From Alkalihalobacterium sp048323755 (GTDB lineage Bacteria; Bacillota; Bacilli; Bacillales; Bacillaceae_F), in NCBI RefSeq assembly GCF_048323755.1, contig NZ_JBLWFS010000004.1:62001-126000 (forward strand): a DNA stretch of 64,000 bases, given 5' to 3'. Positions 8,596 to 16,614 of this stretch are shown here, piece by piece (position 1 is the first letter of the stretch; each line of letters opens with the position of its first letter). A program made the position numbers and the translations under genes. The notes under the pieces are model-generated. The model made no database searches, had not been told where the DNA came from, and saw only the letters and a program-made list of their open reading frames with translations.

Positions 8596-9255
8596 TTATT
8601 CAGTTAATTTCTCAATTTGGTTCGGATCCATAGCTTGAATTGGGACATTTGTATCAATATGTCCAAATAACATCTCTCTAATTTCACCTTCGATTAATAT
8701 TTGTGTTTCATTATAGCCAAATTGCTTCATAAGAAGTGCTACTTGCTGAAGTAACATTTGTTCAGGACCTGACCCTACATTGGTCTCAAGAAATTCTTTT
8801 GAAAATGAAACGTGAGCGACCCCGTCAATTTCTGTCACATAATCTACTTTAACGTTAGATGGTATTAATGAGACTAGCTCCTGGTTCGAAGGGCCAGCAA
8901 TCCATGCTTCTAGCGTTTTAACAGAAACTTCGTCTTTTGCAGCTTCAACTGTCGTCTCTACTTTATACATTTCCTCAACTTGAGTATCAGCAAAATATAA
9001 TTCAACAGAATGGATCGTATCTTCAGTTACTACTTCTGTAGTTTCCTCATCTTTTGTTTCCAGATCTTCTGTAACGGGTTCAACAACTTCTTCTTCAGCA
9101 GCTATTTCTTCTTGTTCAATTAGTTCTTCATTGTGATCTGAGTCAATTCCACTGCCACTTTCTTCAGGCTCAACCGGACTTTCTCCTTGTCCACAAGCTG
9201 TTAAAACGAGAGCAGTAAGGATGGATACAAGCAATAATTGTAATGTTTTTTTCAT
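8596..9255 (-). CDS. GerMN-domain lipoprotein
   Basis: A 219-residue lipoprotein with a signal peptide ending LTAC (Cys21), a Glu-rich linker (about residues 25-80) and a C-terminal GerMN domain (about 85-210). The domain shows the LEAWIAGP and VDYVTEIDGVAHVSFSKEF pattern of sporulation/germination proteins such as GerM. GerM works at the septal/forespore peptidoglycan, but many bacilli have extra single-domain lipoproteins of this kind whose role is not settled. The single GerMN copy and the long acidic linker separate it from GerM itself, which has two copies. The start follows AGGGGGAAC. Confidence 0.85.
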   Translation of the reverse strand: MKKTLQLLLVSILTALVLTACGQGESPVEPEESGSGIDSDHNEELIEQEEIAAEEEVVEPVTEDLETKDEETTEVVTEDTIHSVELYFADTQVEEMYKVETTVEAAKDEVSVKTLEAWIAGPSNQELVSLIPSNVKVDYVTEIDGVAHVSFSKEFLETNVGSGPEQMLLQQVALLMKQFGYNETQILIEGEIREMLFGHIDTNVPIQAMDPNQIEKLTE

Positions 9256-9472
9256 ATAGTTCCCCCTATATAGTAGAAGTAGATAGAGTCAATGATTGTT
9301 TACTACTTCTGATACGTTGACTTTATTAGTAGATGAAATAAAGCCAATTTTTCTCTATTTTACAATATAGGGGATAAAATTCAATCCTTTTAAACGAACA
9401 AATCCAAAAGTTTTGGTGTATAGTCTCTTGTATGCCCTACTAGAGTGGAGCTTACACCAGTGTTGTATTCTA

Positions 9473-9631
9473 CTAGTTTTGAAAAAGAGGAAGTACGAAT
9501 TGAACAAGAAACCAAAGAAACCCAAAGAAGATAACAATATAGGCAAAGTATTTAATAAAAGTTGCTACAACCATACTAGAATTTTCTTTTTTTTCAATGT
9601 TCTTCTTTTGTACATCTACATTTTTATTCAT
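9473..9631 (-). CDS. Small single-pass membrane protein
   Basis: A 52-residue protein: a Lys/Glu-rich cytoplasmic N-terminus (about 19 residues) followed by one hydrophobic helix with many Phe residues (about 20-50) and a short C-terminal tail. The ATG has a good GGAGGG site eight bases upstream. Its composition is that of a typical Bacillus small membrane protein. I do not recognise a named family. Other reading frames across 9355-9733 lack ribosome binding sites and sensible composition. Confidence 0.7.
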   Translation of the reverse strand: MNKNVDVQKKNIEKKENSSMVVATFIKYFAYIVIFFGFLWFLVQFVLPLFQN

Positions 9632-9829
9632 CAGTATCCCTCCAAATTCTTTAAAGGTTTACTAAACTTGTTACCCGGTAAAAGATGGTATGAAACATAC
9701 TTATTGCCCACTGTTAAATGTAGTTTAAATTAATTTTATAAAGTGAATTATAATAGTAAGTTGCTAAATCCATCCGATTAAGTGATATAATGGGTGTTGT
9801 TAGCACTATTTTACATATGGGGTGAGAAT

Positions 9830-10915
9830 ATGCCTCGTGGCAAATTTTTCTATTTTTGTTATGGAGTTATTCTAGTTTTTTTAATCATCTTTTTGGGGTC
9901 CAAAGTACAATTTATTTTTAGACCGATTGTGGTTCTTGTTCAGACATTATTTGCACCGATTATTATTGCAGGAGTGTTATATTATTTGTCTCGTCCGTTT
10001 GTCAATCTGTTGTCGAGATGGATACCAAGGGGAATTTCAATTTTAATTTTATATTTAAGTGCAATCTCTATTGTCACAATACTCGTATTATTAATTGGAC
10101 CTGAATTACAGCGTCAGTTTAACAGTTTAGTACGAAATATGCCTTTATTTGTTAACGAAATTCGAGATCTCCTTATTCTTTTACAAGAAAATGAATGGGT
10201 TGCAAGGTTTCAGCAAAATGAAAATTATACGGTAGAAGAATTAACATCAAGGTTGGCTGAATACTTAAATGACATTGTTTCAGCTATTGGGACAAATGTC
10301 GCTTCTTTTATCGGATTTATCACGAACATCCTTATTATTATGATTATCATACCGTTTGTGCTGTTCTATATGTTAAAAGAAGGAGAGAAGGCACCACAGC
10401 AAGTGTTACGCTTATTACCTACGAAGCAACAACAGGAAGGGCGACACATTTTAAGTGATATGGACACGGCCTTAAGTTCTTATATACAAGGACAAATTAT
10501 TGTTAGTATTTGTGTTGGGGTGTTATGTTATATTGGTTTTCTCATTATCGGTATTGATTATCCGCTTGTGTTAGCATTAGTCGCCATGTTCACCAATGTT
10601 ATTCCGTTTGTAGGTCCTTGGATCGGAACAATACCGAGTGTAATCGTAGCCATTTTTCATTCTCCATTAATGGTATTGCTTGTCATTATCGTTATTGTTA
10701 TTGTTCAACAAGTAGAAAGTAATTTAATCTCACCACAAGTTATGGGAAGAAAATTGTCCGTTCATCCATTAACGATTATATTACTTTTGTTAGTAGCTAG
10801 TCGTTTTGCTGGGTTATTAGGGTTGATATTAGCTGTACCAACCTACGCAGTCGGAAAAGTGATTGTCAGTCATACTTACCGATTATGGAAGCTGAAAAGG
10901 TATCCGATTGAGTAA
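9830..10915 (+). CDS. AI-2E family transporter (UPF0118)
   Basis: A polytopic membrane protein of 361 residues with about seven to eight helices. It has the family's conserved core: the amphipathic region after the third helix (residues about 95-160), an IPFVLFYMLKEGE segment and the C-terminal NVIPFVGPWIGTIPSVI and QQVESNLISPQVMGRKL motifs. Some members export AI-2 and some bacillar members act as Na+(Li+)/H+ antiporters; the sequence alone does not decide. The start is the ATG at 9830 after GGGGTGAG; the upstream in-frame ATG at 9794 has no such site. Confidence 0.88.
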   Translation: MPRGKFFYFCYGVILVFLIIFLGSKVQFIFRPIVVLVQTLFAPIIIAGVLYYLSRPFVNLLSRWIPRGISILILYLSAISIVTILVLLIGPELQRQFNSLVRNMPLFVNEIRDLLILLQENEWVARFQQNENYTVEELTSRLAEYLNDIVSAIGTNVASFIGFITNILIIMIIIPFVLFYMLKEGEKAPQQVLRLLPTKQQQEGRHILSDMDTALSSYIQGQIIVSICVGVLCYIGFLIIGIDYPLVLALVAMFTNVIPFVGPWIGTIPSVIVAIFHSPLMVLLVIIVIVIVQQVESNLISPQVMGRKLSVHPLTIILLLLVASRFAGLLGLILAVPTYAVGKVIVSHTYRLWKLKRYPIE

Positions 10916-10964
10916 AGAGATGCAACGTGGTAAAATTATCTAATTCTAACGGTGAGGTGATTTC

Positions 10965-11333
10965 ATGTCATACGAAGTCGATGGTATTAAACAAGTTGAA
11001 TTTAATGAACTGCAGGAAATTATAAATGAGGGAAAGTCAGAACCAATCGTTATTGATGTTCGTGAACCCGATGAATATGTTGAAGGACATATTGCAAATA
11101 TTCCTCTCATTCCAATGCATAACTTACCAGCTTTAATAGAAGAGTTTGACAAGGATAAAGAGTATCTTTTCGTTTGCCGTAGTGGTAATAGAAGTCAAAA
11201 TGTAGCGCTGTTTTTCAAAGATCGCGGGTTTGAGAAGGTATCTAACTATGCAGGTGGTATGCTTGCTTGGCAAGGTGAGCTTGCAACAGGGATGGAACGA
11301 GTTGTCGCAGATGTAAAGGAGCTTTATAAATAA
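10965..11333 (+). CDS. Rhodanese-like domain protein
   Basis: A 122-residue single rhodanese domain. The active-site cysteine is Cys71 in the loop CRSGNRSQ, and the CH2A-like motif DVREPDEYVEGHI is near residue 31. It probably carries persulfide sulfur in the cytoplasm; the physiological acceptor is unknown. It starts with ATG after GGTGAGG and follows the transporter gene after about 50 bases on the same strand, so the two may be co-transcribed. Confidence 0.9.
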   Translation: MSYEVDGIKQVEFNELQEIINEGKSEPIVIDVREPDEYVEGHIANIPLIPMHNLPALIEEFDKDKEYLFVCRSGNRSQNVALFFKDRGFEKVSNYAGGMLAWQGELATGMERVVADVKELYK

Positions 11334-11382
11334 GGGTTTTTACTAAAACCTTGTTACTCCTTACTTAGAAATTAAAATGACA

Positions 11383-11423
11383 AAAAAGAAAGGATGACAC
11401 ATTGGGTCGTCCTTTCTTTTTTA
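11383..11423. terminator. Bidirectional terminator
   Basis: Arms AAAAAAGAAAGGATGAC and GTCGTCCTTTCTTTTTT. It serves the rhodanese gene on the plus strand and the small basic gene at 11431-11562 on the minus strand. Confidence 0.85.
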
Positions 11424-11430
11424 TATTTGT

Positions 11431-11562
11431 TTACAGGTGATCTGTCTTTTTTGAATATTGTCTTTTACCGTGCGCAGCATTCTTCTCACGAAGGCTGTTC
11501 TTTTGCTGAAGTTTGGCATTGTTATCTTTTTTCTTTTTATCATCATCTTTTGTTACAGACAT
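11431..11562 (-). CDS. Small basic protein, probable DUF3941 family
   Basis: A 43-residue, very hydrophilic Lys/Asp/Asn-rich protein ending in the pattern GKRQYSKKTDHL, which I recall as typical of the short Bacillus DUF3941 proteins. The ATG lies seven bases after GAGGGAG. No function is known to me. Its stop is followed at once by the bidirectional terminator. The longer reading frames on the opposite strand (11394-11658) are its shadow. Confidence 0.75.
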   Translation of the reverse strand: MSVTKDDDKKKKDNNAKLQQKNSLREKNAAHGKRQYSKKTDHL

Positions 11563-11685
11563 TTGATTCACTCCCTCATTGTTGATTCTTTTTTATTGTA
11601 TCCATGCCATATGAAATCATCCGGATGTTTAACGATTCTTCATGTGGGTATTAGATAAGTAATAACTCACTAGGAGGGATAATAA

Positions 11686-11961
11686 ATGATTGGAAAAGTT
11701 ATGACCACAGCAGTAGCGGCAGGAGCACTAGGGACTGTCATTTACGCCTTAAACGATAAAAGTAAACGCAACAAGGTTAAAAATAAGCTGCGTACAAGTC
11801 GTTCTTCAAACTCAATTGAGATTGATAAAAATGCCGGACATCCAGACCCTTATGACGTAAATGATAACACGATGGTTAGTGAGGGAGCTTTGTATGCCGT
11901 GCAGCGGTACAATGAAGAAGTTGATGATTATAAAAAGAAAAAGCTTTCTCAAAATAACTAG
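11686..11961 (+). CDS. Hypothetical protein with N-terminal hydrophobic segment
   Basis: A 91-residue protein: a short glycine/alanine-rich hydrophobic helix (about residues 3-22) followed by a basic, hydrophilic tail with a DPYDVNDN segment and a lysine run near the end. This layout is like the YtxH-type small envelope proteins of bacilli, but I see no diagnostic motif. It has a strong TAGGAGG site and its own terminator. Confidence 0.7.
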   Translation: MIGKVMTTAVAAGALGTVIYALNDKSKRNKVKNKLRTSRSSNSIEIDKNAGHPDPYDVNDNTMVSEGALYAVQRYNEEVDDYKKKKLSQNN

Positions 11962-11990
11962 AGCTGAAAGATTTCAGCTCTTTTTGTTTC
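11960..11990 (+). terminator. Rho-independent terminator
   Basis: Arms AGAGCTGAAA and TTTCAGCTCT followed by T5, beginning at the stop codon at 11961. Confidence 0.85.
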
Positions 11991-12062
11991 TCCTTATGAT
12001 GGATATACGATAAAATATAAATAACAAATATGTAATCCACAATTCCATTCATGGAGGTTATT

Positions 12063-12854
12063 ATGTTCTCAATTGTTCATGAAACAATAGCTTCAATTCC
12101 AACATTACATGTAGCTAAAGCTGAAAACTTTCACCACAACTTACCACTTGTTTTATTTGAGCATGGTTATACCAGTGCAAAAGAACATAACCTTCACTAT
12201 GCGTATCTATTAGCTGAAAAAGGCTTTCGAGTTGTACTACCCGATGCGATGCATCATGGCGAACGTGAAAGTAATATTCCGTTTGAGCAAAGAGAATTAC
12301 AATTTTGGGATATTGTTCTACAAAGTATTCAAGAAATTGGTGAAATAAAAAAAGAACTTGAAAAAAGAGATCTCATTAAGAGTGGAAAAATCGCTCTAGC
12401 AGGTACATCTATGGGAGGAATTGTAACATTCGGTGCGTTAACGCAATATGATTGGATCGGGGCTGGAGTTTCTTTGATGGGCTGTCCTAACTATGAAGAA
12501 CTTGCAAAGACGCATATGAGCTTGCTAGAAAAACAAAATAAAGTAAGTGATCGATTATTAAGTCAAATTGAAGAGAAAATGAAGGTATTAACCCATTTTG
12601 ATCTGAGTAAGCAATTACATAAAATCCAGCATAAACCATTGTTCATTTGGCACGGGGAGAAGGATGATGTTGTCCCATATTCAATGACAAAACAATTTAT
12701 TGTGAAAGCACAACAGACATTACCAGAAAAGGAAAGGAACGTAACATTTATGAGCGATTCATTAGCTGATCATAAAGTTTCTAGAGAAGGAATATTATCA
12801 TTAGTTGAGTGGCTTGACTTGCAAATGTTACGTACAAAGGACAAAGCTCGCTGA
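12063..12854 (+). CDS. yitV: Alpha/beta hydrolase, YitV-like esterase
   Basis: A 263-residue cytosolic alpha/beta hydrolase of the peptidase S9/DLH-like group. The nucleophile elbow is GTSMGG (near residue 115). The acid (WHGEKDDVVP) and histidine (near the C-terminus, LADHKVS) of the triad are also visible. The length and its place before yitT and the BsuPI gene match B. subtilis YitV as I recall that locus. The ATG at 12063 lies five bases after GGAGG; the ATG at 12051 overlaps that site. The natural ester substrate is unknown. Confidence 0.85.
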   Translation: MFSIVHETIASIPTLHVAKAENFHHNLPLVLFEHGYTSAKEHNLHYAYLLAEKGFRVVLPDAMHHGERESNIPFEQRELQFWDIVLQSIQEIGEIKKELEKRDLIKSGKIALAGTSMGGIVTFGALTQYDWIGAGVSLMGCPNYEELAKTHMSLLEKQNKVSDRLLSQIEEKMKVLTHFDLSKQLHKIQHKPLFIWHGEKDDVVPYSMTKQFIVKAQQTLPEKERNVTFMSDSLADHKVSREGILSLVEWLDLQMLRTKDKAR

Positions 12855-12880
12855 TTTTCGGTGGGCTTTGTCTTTGTTTA
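12836..12880 (+). terminator. Terminator overlapping the hydrolase stop codon
   Basis: Arms GACAAAGCTCGC and GGTGGGCTTTGTC with a T-rich tail; the left arm includes the last codons of the hydrolase gene. Confidence 0.75.
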
Positions 12881-12940
12881 GTGTTTAATCTATACAGTAT
12901 AAGTTAAAACTACAAGTAGCACTTAGAAGTAGGTGAATGA

Positions 12941-13762
12941 ATGGAAATTGCAAAACAATTAATAGTAAATGTCGTTGGTGCAGTTCTAATCGCAATAGCG
13001 TTAAACGTCTTTTTAATTCCCGCCAATGTATTCGCTAGCGGTTTCACAGGGGTAGCCCAGCTTATCGCAACTGTCGTCCCATTATCAACGGGGATCCTAT
13101 TATTACTCTTAAACATACCAGTAGCGGTCTTAGGGTGGATCAAGATTGGAAAAGCTTTTACACTCTATAGTTTTATTAATGTAGTTCTTACGACGTTTTT
13201 TCTAGAAATCATTCCTATTATTGAAATTTCTTCAGACCTCCTCTTAAATGCAGTTTTTGGAGGGGTGATACTCGCTCTTGGTGCAGGCGTTACCTTAAAA
13301 GTTGGAGCTTCTTCAGGTGGTTTGGATATCATTGCTCTTATTTTATCCCGTAAGAGTGATCGTCCCGTAGGTATTTACTTTTTCGTATTAAATGCTCTTA
13401 TTGTCGTAACGTCAGGGTTATTATTTGACTGGGAAAGAGCACTGTATACCCTAGTTACCTTATACGTAAGTTCACGTGTCATAGATGCGATATATACACG
13501 TCATGTAAAGCTGACTGCATTTATTATTACAAAAAATGCTGATAAACTAAAAGAAGCTATACATAACCAAATCACAAGAGGTATTACACGATTGCCTGCT
13601 AAAGGTGGGTATTCACAAGAAGAAAAAGAGATGTTAATGATTGTCATTACGAGATATGAACTATATGAGTTAAAGAAAGTAATACAACAAGTAGATCCAA
13701 GTGCATTTACAAACATTGTTGAAACTGCAGGCATATTCGGTTTATTTAGAAAAGAAGGTTAG
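12941..13762 (+). CDS. yitT: YitT family membrane protein
   Basis: A 273-residue protein with five to six predicted helices in the N-terminal YitT_membrane part (residues 1-170, glycine-rich GASSGGLDIIALIL) and a cytosolic DUF2179 domain at the C-terminus (about 210-265, GGYSQEEKEMLMIVITRYE). Its function is unknown in all bacilli; the DUF2179 part resembles PII-like small-ligand folds. The BsuPI-domain gene follows 14 bases later, the same pairing as yitT-ipi in B. subtilis. Confidence 0.9.
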   Translation: MEIAKQLIVNVVGAVLIAIALNVFLIPANVFASGFTGVAQLIATVVPLSTGILLLLLNIPVAVLGWIKIGKAFTLYSFINVVLTTFFLEIIPIIEISSDLLLNAVFGGVILALGAGVTLKVGASSGGLDIIALILSRKSDRPVGIYFFVLNALIVVTSGLLFDWERALYTLVTLYVSSRVIDAIYTRHVKLTAFIITKNADKLKEAIHNQITRGITRLPAKGGYSQEEKEMLMIVITRYELYELKKVIQQVDPSAFTNIVETAGIFGLFRKEG

Positions 13763-13776
13763 AAAGGGTGTTGAAT

Positions 13777-14271
13777 ATGAAAAAAATCCTTTGCATATGG
13801 TTAATCATGATGGTAGGCTTAGTCGGCTGTGGTACGTCTGATGAAGTAACGGAAACGATTAGTGAAGGAGAACAAGGGGGAAAAGAAGTGAGTACACTAG
13901 CAACTTCATTAAAAGTCGATAAAGAAGAAGATAAATTAGCCTTTACATTATCACTCACAAATAAAGGTAATGAAACAGTGACATTAGAGTTTCCGACAGG
14001 GCAGCTGTTTGATTTTATCGTTGTCAATGAAAAAAGTGAAGTGGTTTATAAATATTCAGAAGGAATGATGTTTACTCAAGCCATTGTACAAAAAAACTTG
14101 GGACCAAATGAAACAATGACATTTACGGATGAATGGGATTTAATGGTGAATGGAGAGAGAGTCCCTCCTGGTCGTTATCGTGTACTCGGTGAACTACCGA
14201 TTATGACGGTCAATGGCAGTGAGGCCTTTAGAGAACAATTCCTCGTCGAAGAAGATGTGATAATAGAATGA
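13777..14271 (+). CDS. BsuPI-domain lipoprotein
   Basis: A 164-residue protein with a lipoprotein signal peptide (LVGC, Cys18), a short acidic linker and a BsuPI-type beta-sandwich domain (about 40-160; SLTNKGNETVTLEFPTGQLFDF and the later PPGRYRV strand). B. subtilis BsuPI (ipi) is an intracellular inhibitor of the major cell-inside serine protease. Here the lipoprotein signal places the domain outside the membrane. The ATG at 13777 is eight bases after AGAAAGGG. It sits in the position of ipi after yitT, so it is the positional counterpart with a different location. Confidence 0.87.
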   Translation: MKKILCIWLIMMVGLVGCGTSDEVTETISEGEQGGKEVSTLATSLKVDKEEDKLAFTLSLTNKGNETVTLEFPTGQLFDFIVVNEKSEVVYKYSEGMMFTQAIVQKNLGPNETMTFTDEWDLMVNGERVPPGRYRVLGELPIMTVNGSEAFREQFLVEEDVIIE

Positions 14272-14356
14272 GCAGGAAAAAGAAGTACTATAAGCTGAAC
14301 ACTTTACTGAAAAAACAATGTTGTGAAATTACTTCAAATTAACAACGTAATAAACA

Positions 14357-14390
14357 CGTAAAGAGGGGGTTCCGGCCCTTCTTTTTTTCA
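14357..14390 (+). terminator. Terminator after the BsuPI-domain gene
   Basis: Arms AAGAGGG and CCCTTCTT around a GGTTCCGG-containing loop, followed by T7. Confidence 0.75.
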
Positions 14391-14435
14391 TTTATGGTAA
14401 AATGTCTCTAAAGAGAGGGACATCAATGACCGTCT

Positions 14436-14546
14436 ATGAATGTGATTTCAGCAGTCGGGCAAGAATTAAAAGACAAAAGGATTTTGTATTCTTTTGTCGA
14501 ATTATCAGAAATTTCATACAAGGCATTGACACAATACGCTATTTAA
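14436..14546 (+). other. Possible small ORF or gene remnant in a 600-bp gap
   Basis: Between 14272 and 14881 there is no convincing full gene. A 36-residue frame at 14436-14546 reads like the amphipathic end of a protein (ELKDKRILYSFVELSEI) but has no ribosome binding site at its ATG; the ATG at 14426, in another frame, has the better site. It may be a remnant of a lost regulator. A 72-residue frame further on (14602-14820) has unlikely composition and starts inside the cre site. Confidence 0.25.
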
Positions 14547-14554
14547 TTTAAAGT
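14526..14554 (+). promoter_or_regulatory. Sigma-A-like promoter of the permease gene
   Basis: A perfect TTGACA at 14526-14531, 17 bases, then TAAAGT at 14549-14554. It is the only good -35 in the gap before the permease gene. Confidence 0.5.
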
Positions 14555-14572
14555 TTAATTAGAAAAGGACAT

Positions 14573-14590
14573 ACTAACTGGTCAGTAAGT
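14573..14590. promoter_or_regulatory. Imperfect palindrome, possible TetR-type operator
   Basis: ACTAACTGG/TCAGTAAGT is a 9+9 palindrome with seven matching pairs. It lies just downstream of the -10 and resembles the CTGGTCAG-centred sites of TetR-family repressors. No TetR gene is nearby. Confidence 0.35.
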
Positions 14591-14602
14591 GTTTCCGTTA
14601 CT

Positions 14603-14616
14603 TGAAAGCGTTTACG
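14603..14616 (+). promoter_or_regulatory. cre site (CcpA catabolite repression)
   Basis: TGAAAGCGTTTACG matches the Bacillus cre consensus (TGWAAGCGYTWNCA) at 13 of 14 positions, missing only the last. It is about 50 bp downstream of the -10, the position at which CcpA blocks elongation, so the permease is probably repressed by glucose. Confidence 0.7.
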
Positions 14617-14881
14617 TATGAAGGGAGGGCTATAGAAAACTGGAGTAATGGAAATGAGTTTTTTATTTTCTATCCTAAGATATTTTATTTTGAATTTAGA
14701 ATTCAGAATATTATGAAACCAGTAGTGGTTATTGTAAATTTCATTAAAGGATCTACGTCAATAGATACCTGTTATAAAGTAGTTTGGTATTGGTACAATG
14801 AAATTTACTTATTAGGATAATAAATAAAAAATTTTCCCAACCGTAGAACCAATCTTATACTATTAATCTAGGAGGAATAAC

Positions 14882-16240
14882 ATGGGGAAGAAGCGTACAT
14901 ATGGCGGTATTCAGCCAGGTATTAAGTGGGGACCTTTTACGTTAAGATTACCAGGAGTTCATGCTCCAATCTCTTGGCCGGAAGCTATTCAAGGAGCATT
15001 CTTATCTTTAGCAACAGGTGGAGCTTTAGCACCTTTAATGATGAATTTCTTTGACATTTCGTTTGAAGTCGCTTGGTCTATTTTAACGATTCAATTATTC
15101 TGGGTATGGTCACAGACAATTTTATTCGGAGATGCGTATGCAGCAGGGTGGATAACCCCGGCTTTACCTCTCGTTTTAGTATTCTTAGGTGGATTTACAC
15201 CGGGACCTGAAGCCGTACAGGCGATGATTGCGATAACGTTGGTCGTCTCGTTCCTGTTCATTTTCTTTGCCATAACCGGTCTGGGGGAAAAGTTCAATCA
15301 GCTTGTACCTAACGCATTAAAAGCGGGGATAATTCTTGGGGCAGCGATCGCAGCCTTTATGTCGGAAATCGACCGAGTTCAGACTTTACCATTTACCTTA
15401 ATTACGTCATGGGTTGTCGTATTAGTACTCATGTTTTCTATCCCATTTGGTAAACTACCAAACACAAAAGCAAAACTTTTAGTTATGTCTAACGCCATGC
15501 TTGTCAGCTTCATTGCAGCGGGAATTGTCGGAACACTGACAGGAGAGCTTTCGTTTAAGATTGAATGGGGTTTCTTTATCCCGCAATTTGGTGAATTACT
15601 TGCAACGGTTTCACCATGGGGTGTGGGAATGCCATCTTGGTCCATTATTCTAGCAGCAATCCCGATTTCCATTATGGTTTACGTTCTAGTATTTGGTGAC
15701 CTCTTAGTTGCAGATACACTCTTAAAAGAAGCCTCCAAAGTAAGACCAGATGAAAAAGTTGACGTCAATCACACTCGTACACACTGGGCATTAGCTATTC
15801 GTAACCTAGGTCAGATGTTTACTGGCGGTGTACTTATTCCACTTCACGGTCCAATGTGGACAGGAATTCAAGTCTTCATTATGGAGCGGTACAAAACGGG
15901 AAGAAAAGCGATGGATTCCATTTTTTCAGGGACAATGAGTTGGTACTTGTTCGCACTTCCATTAGGATTTTTAATGCCGATCATTGGAATTATCGTACCG
16001 TTATTACCAGTTGCCTTATCTTTAACTTTACTATTAACTGGTTTTGCGTGTGCATATGTAGCAATGTCGATGGTTAATGACAATACGACTCGAGGTTATG
16101 CACTAGCGATCGGAATGCTTACTGCTTTTGTTGGTCCAGCATGGGGAATTGGAGCAGGACTTGTCCTGTACTTCCTATTAATCGGTAAAAATAATCAAAC
16201 ACCTGCTCAAGCCCAATCTGAAGAAAATAAAGCTTCTTAA
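14882..16240 (+). CDS. Putative NCS2/SulP-fold permease, substrate unknown
   Basis: A 452-residue membrane protein with about 12-14 helices and a short basic cytoplasmic N-terminus. The repeated glycine/alanine-rich helices and the LVPNALKAGIILGAAIAAF segment resemble the UraA/SulP fold of nucleobase and anion permeases. I do not see a diagnostic nucleobase-binding motif. A 600-bp leader carrying a promoter, a palindrome and a cre site precedes it, suggesting regulated uptake of a carbon source. It starts at ATG after TAGGAGG and has its own terminator, so it is monocistronic. The family assignment is tentative; the transporter nature is clear. Confidence 0.7.
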   Translation: MGKKRTYGGIQPGIKWGPFTLRLPGVHAPISWPEAIQGAFLSLATGGALAPLMMNFFDISFEVAWSILTIQLFWVWSQTILFGDAYAAGWITPALPLVLVFLGGFTPGPEAVQAMIAITLVVSFLFIFFAITGLGEKFNQLVPNALKAGIILGAAIAAFMSEIDRVQTLPFTLITSWVVVLVLMFSIPFGKLPNTKAKLLVMSNAMLVSFIAAGIVGTLTGELSFKIEWGFFIPQFGELLATVSPWGVGMPSWSIILAAIPISIMVYVLVFGDLLVADTLLKEASKVRPDEKVDVNHTRTHWALAIRNLGQMFTGGVLIPLHGPMWTGIQVFIMERYKTGRKAMDSIFSGTMSWYLFALPLGFLMPIIGIIVPLLPVALSLTLLLTGFACAYVAMSMVNDNTTRGYALAIGMLTAFVGPAWGIGAGLVLYFLLIGKNNQTPAQAQSEENKAS

Positions 16241-16252
16241 TTGTCATGCATA

Positions 16253-16287
16253 GAGGGATACTGATTTCGATCAGTATCCTTTTATTT
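16253..16287 (+). terminator. Rho-independent terminator after the permease gene
   Basis: Arms GGATACTGAT and ATCAGTATCC around a TTCG tetraloop, then TTTTA. Confidence 0.9.
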
Positions 16288-16390
16288 TCGGATTTAATTA
16301 CTGAAATTATTAGTGAAAAGATATAAATAAGAAAAAGATATGGGATCGGAATTAGGATGCTAGGTGGTGCCGCAGGAATGCGTTATTTTA

Positions 16391-16435
16391 GTTAAAAATA
16401 GTGCGGTCACATTAAAGAGAAGTTGACCGCACCAT
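16391..16435 (-). terminator. Terminator of the SNF2 operon
   Basis: On the minus strand GTGCGGTCA pairs with TGACCGCAC around a 14-base loop, followed by TATTTTT. Confidence 0.8.
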
Positions 16436-16440
16436 TTCAC

Positions 16441-16614
16441 CTAGCTTTTATTTAGTGGCCATTCTGTTTTAGCTGCTACTTGAATAGCCTCAATTAACTC
16501 GCGCCATTCTCTTCCAAGCTCTTCTGGACGAATTTCTTTTTGTTCGGCTTCTTTTGGAAGATTACCTTTTCCTCTCCAATATTCAGTAAAGGTTGCTGGT
16601 AATGTCGTTTTCAC
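16441..16614 (-). CDS. Small protein translationally coupled to the SNF2 gene
   Basis: A 57-residue charged protein with Trp-containing segments (TEYWRGKG, GREWRELIEAI) and a C-terminal amphipathic helix. Its GTG start overlaps the SNF2 stop codon as GTGA (16611-16614), the classic coupling arrangement, so it is the third gene of this operon. I do not recognise the family. It is too small for an enzyme, so an accessory or partner protein of the helicase is the simplest guess, and only a guess. Confidence 0.7.
   Translation of the reverse strand: MKTTLPATFTEYWRGKGNLPKEAEQKEIRPEELGREWRELIEAIQVAAKTEWPLNKS

Noticed and set aside
9413..9733. 106-residue plus-strand frame
   Set aside because: Antisense to the better supported small membrane protein gene; no ribosome binding site, and composition dominated by Lys/Phe runs from AT-rich DNA.
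11394..11658. Plus-strand frames of 63 and 66 residues
   Set aside because: Exact antisense of the small DUF3941-like gene, no ribosome binding sites.
14602..14820. 72-residue frame before the permease gene
   Set aside because: Starts inside the cre site, without a ribosome binding site, and has an aromatic-rich improbable composition.
16364..16385. GGTGGTGCCGCAGG resembling the T-box antiterminator sequence
   Set aside because: No specifier-type stems upstream, no gene on the same strand for several kilobases, and the hairpin next to it serves the opposite strand.
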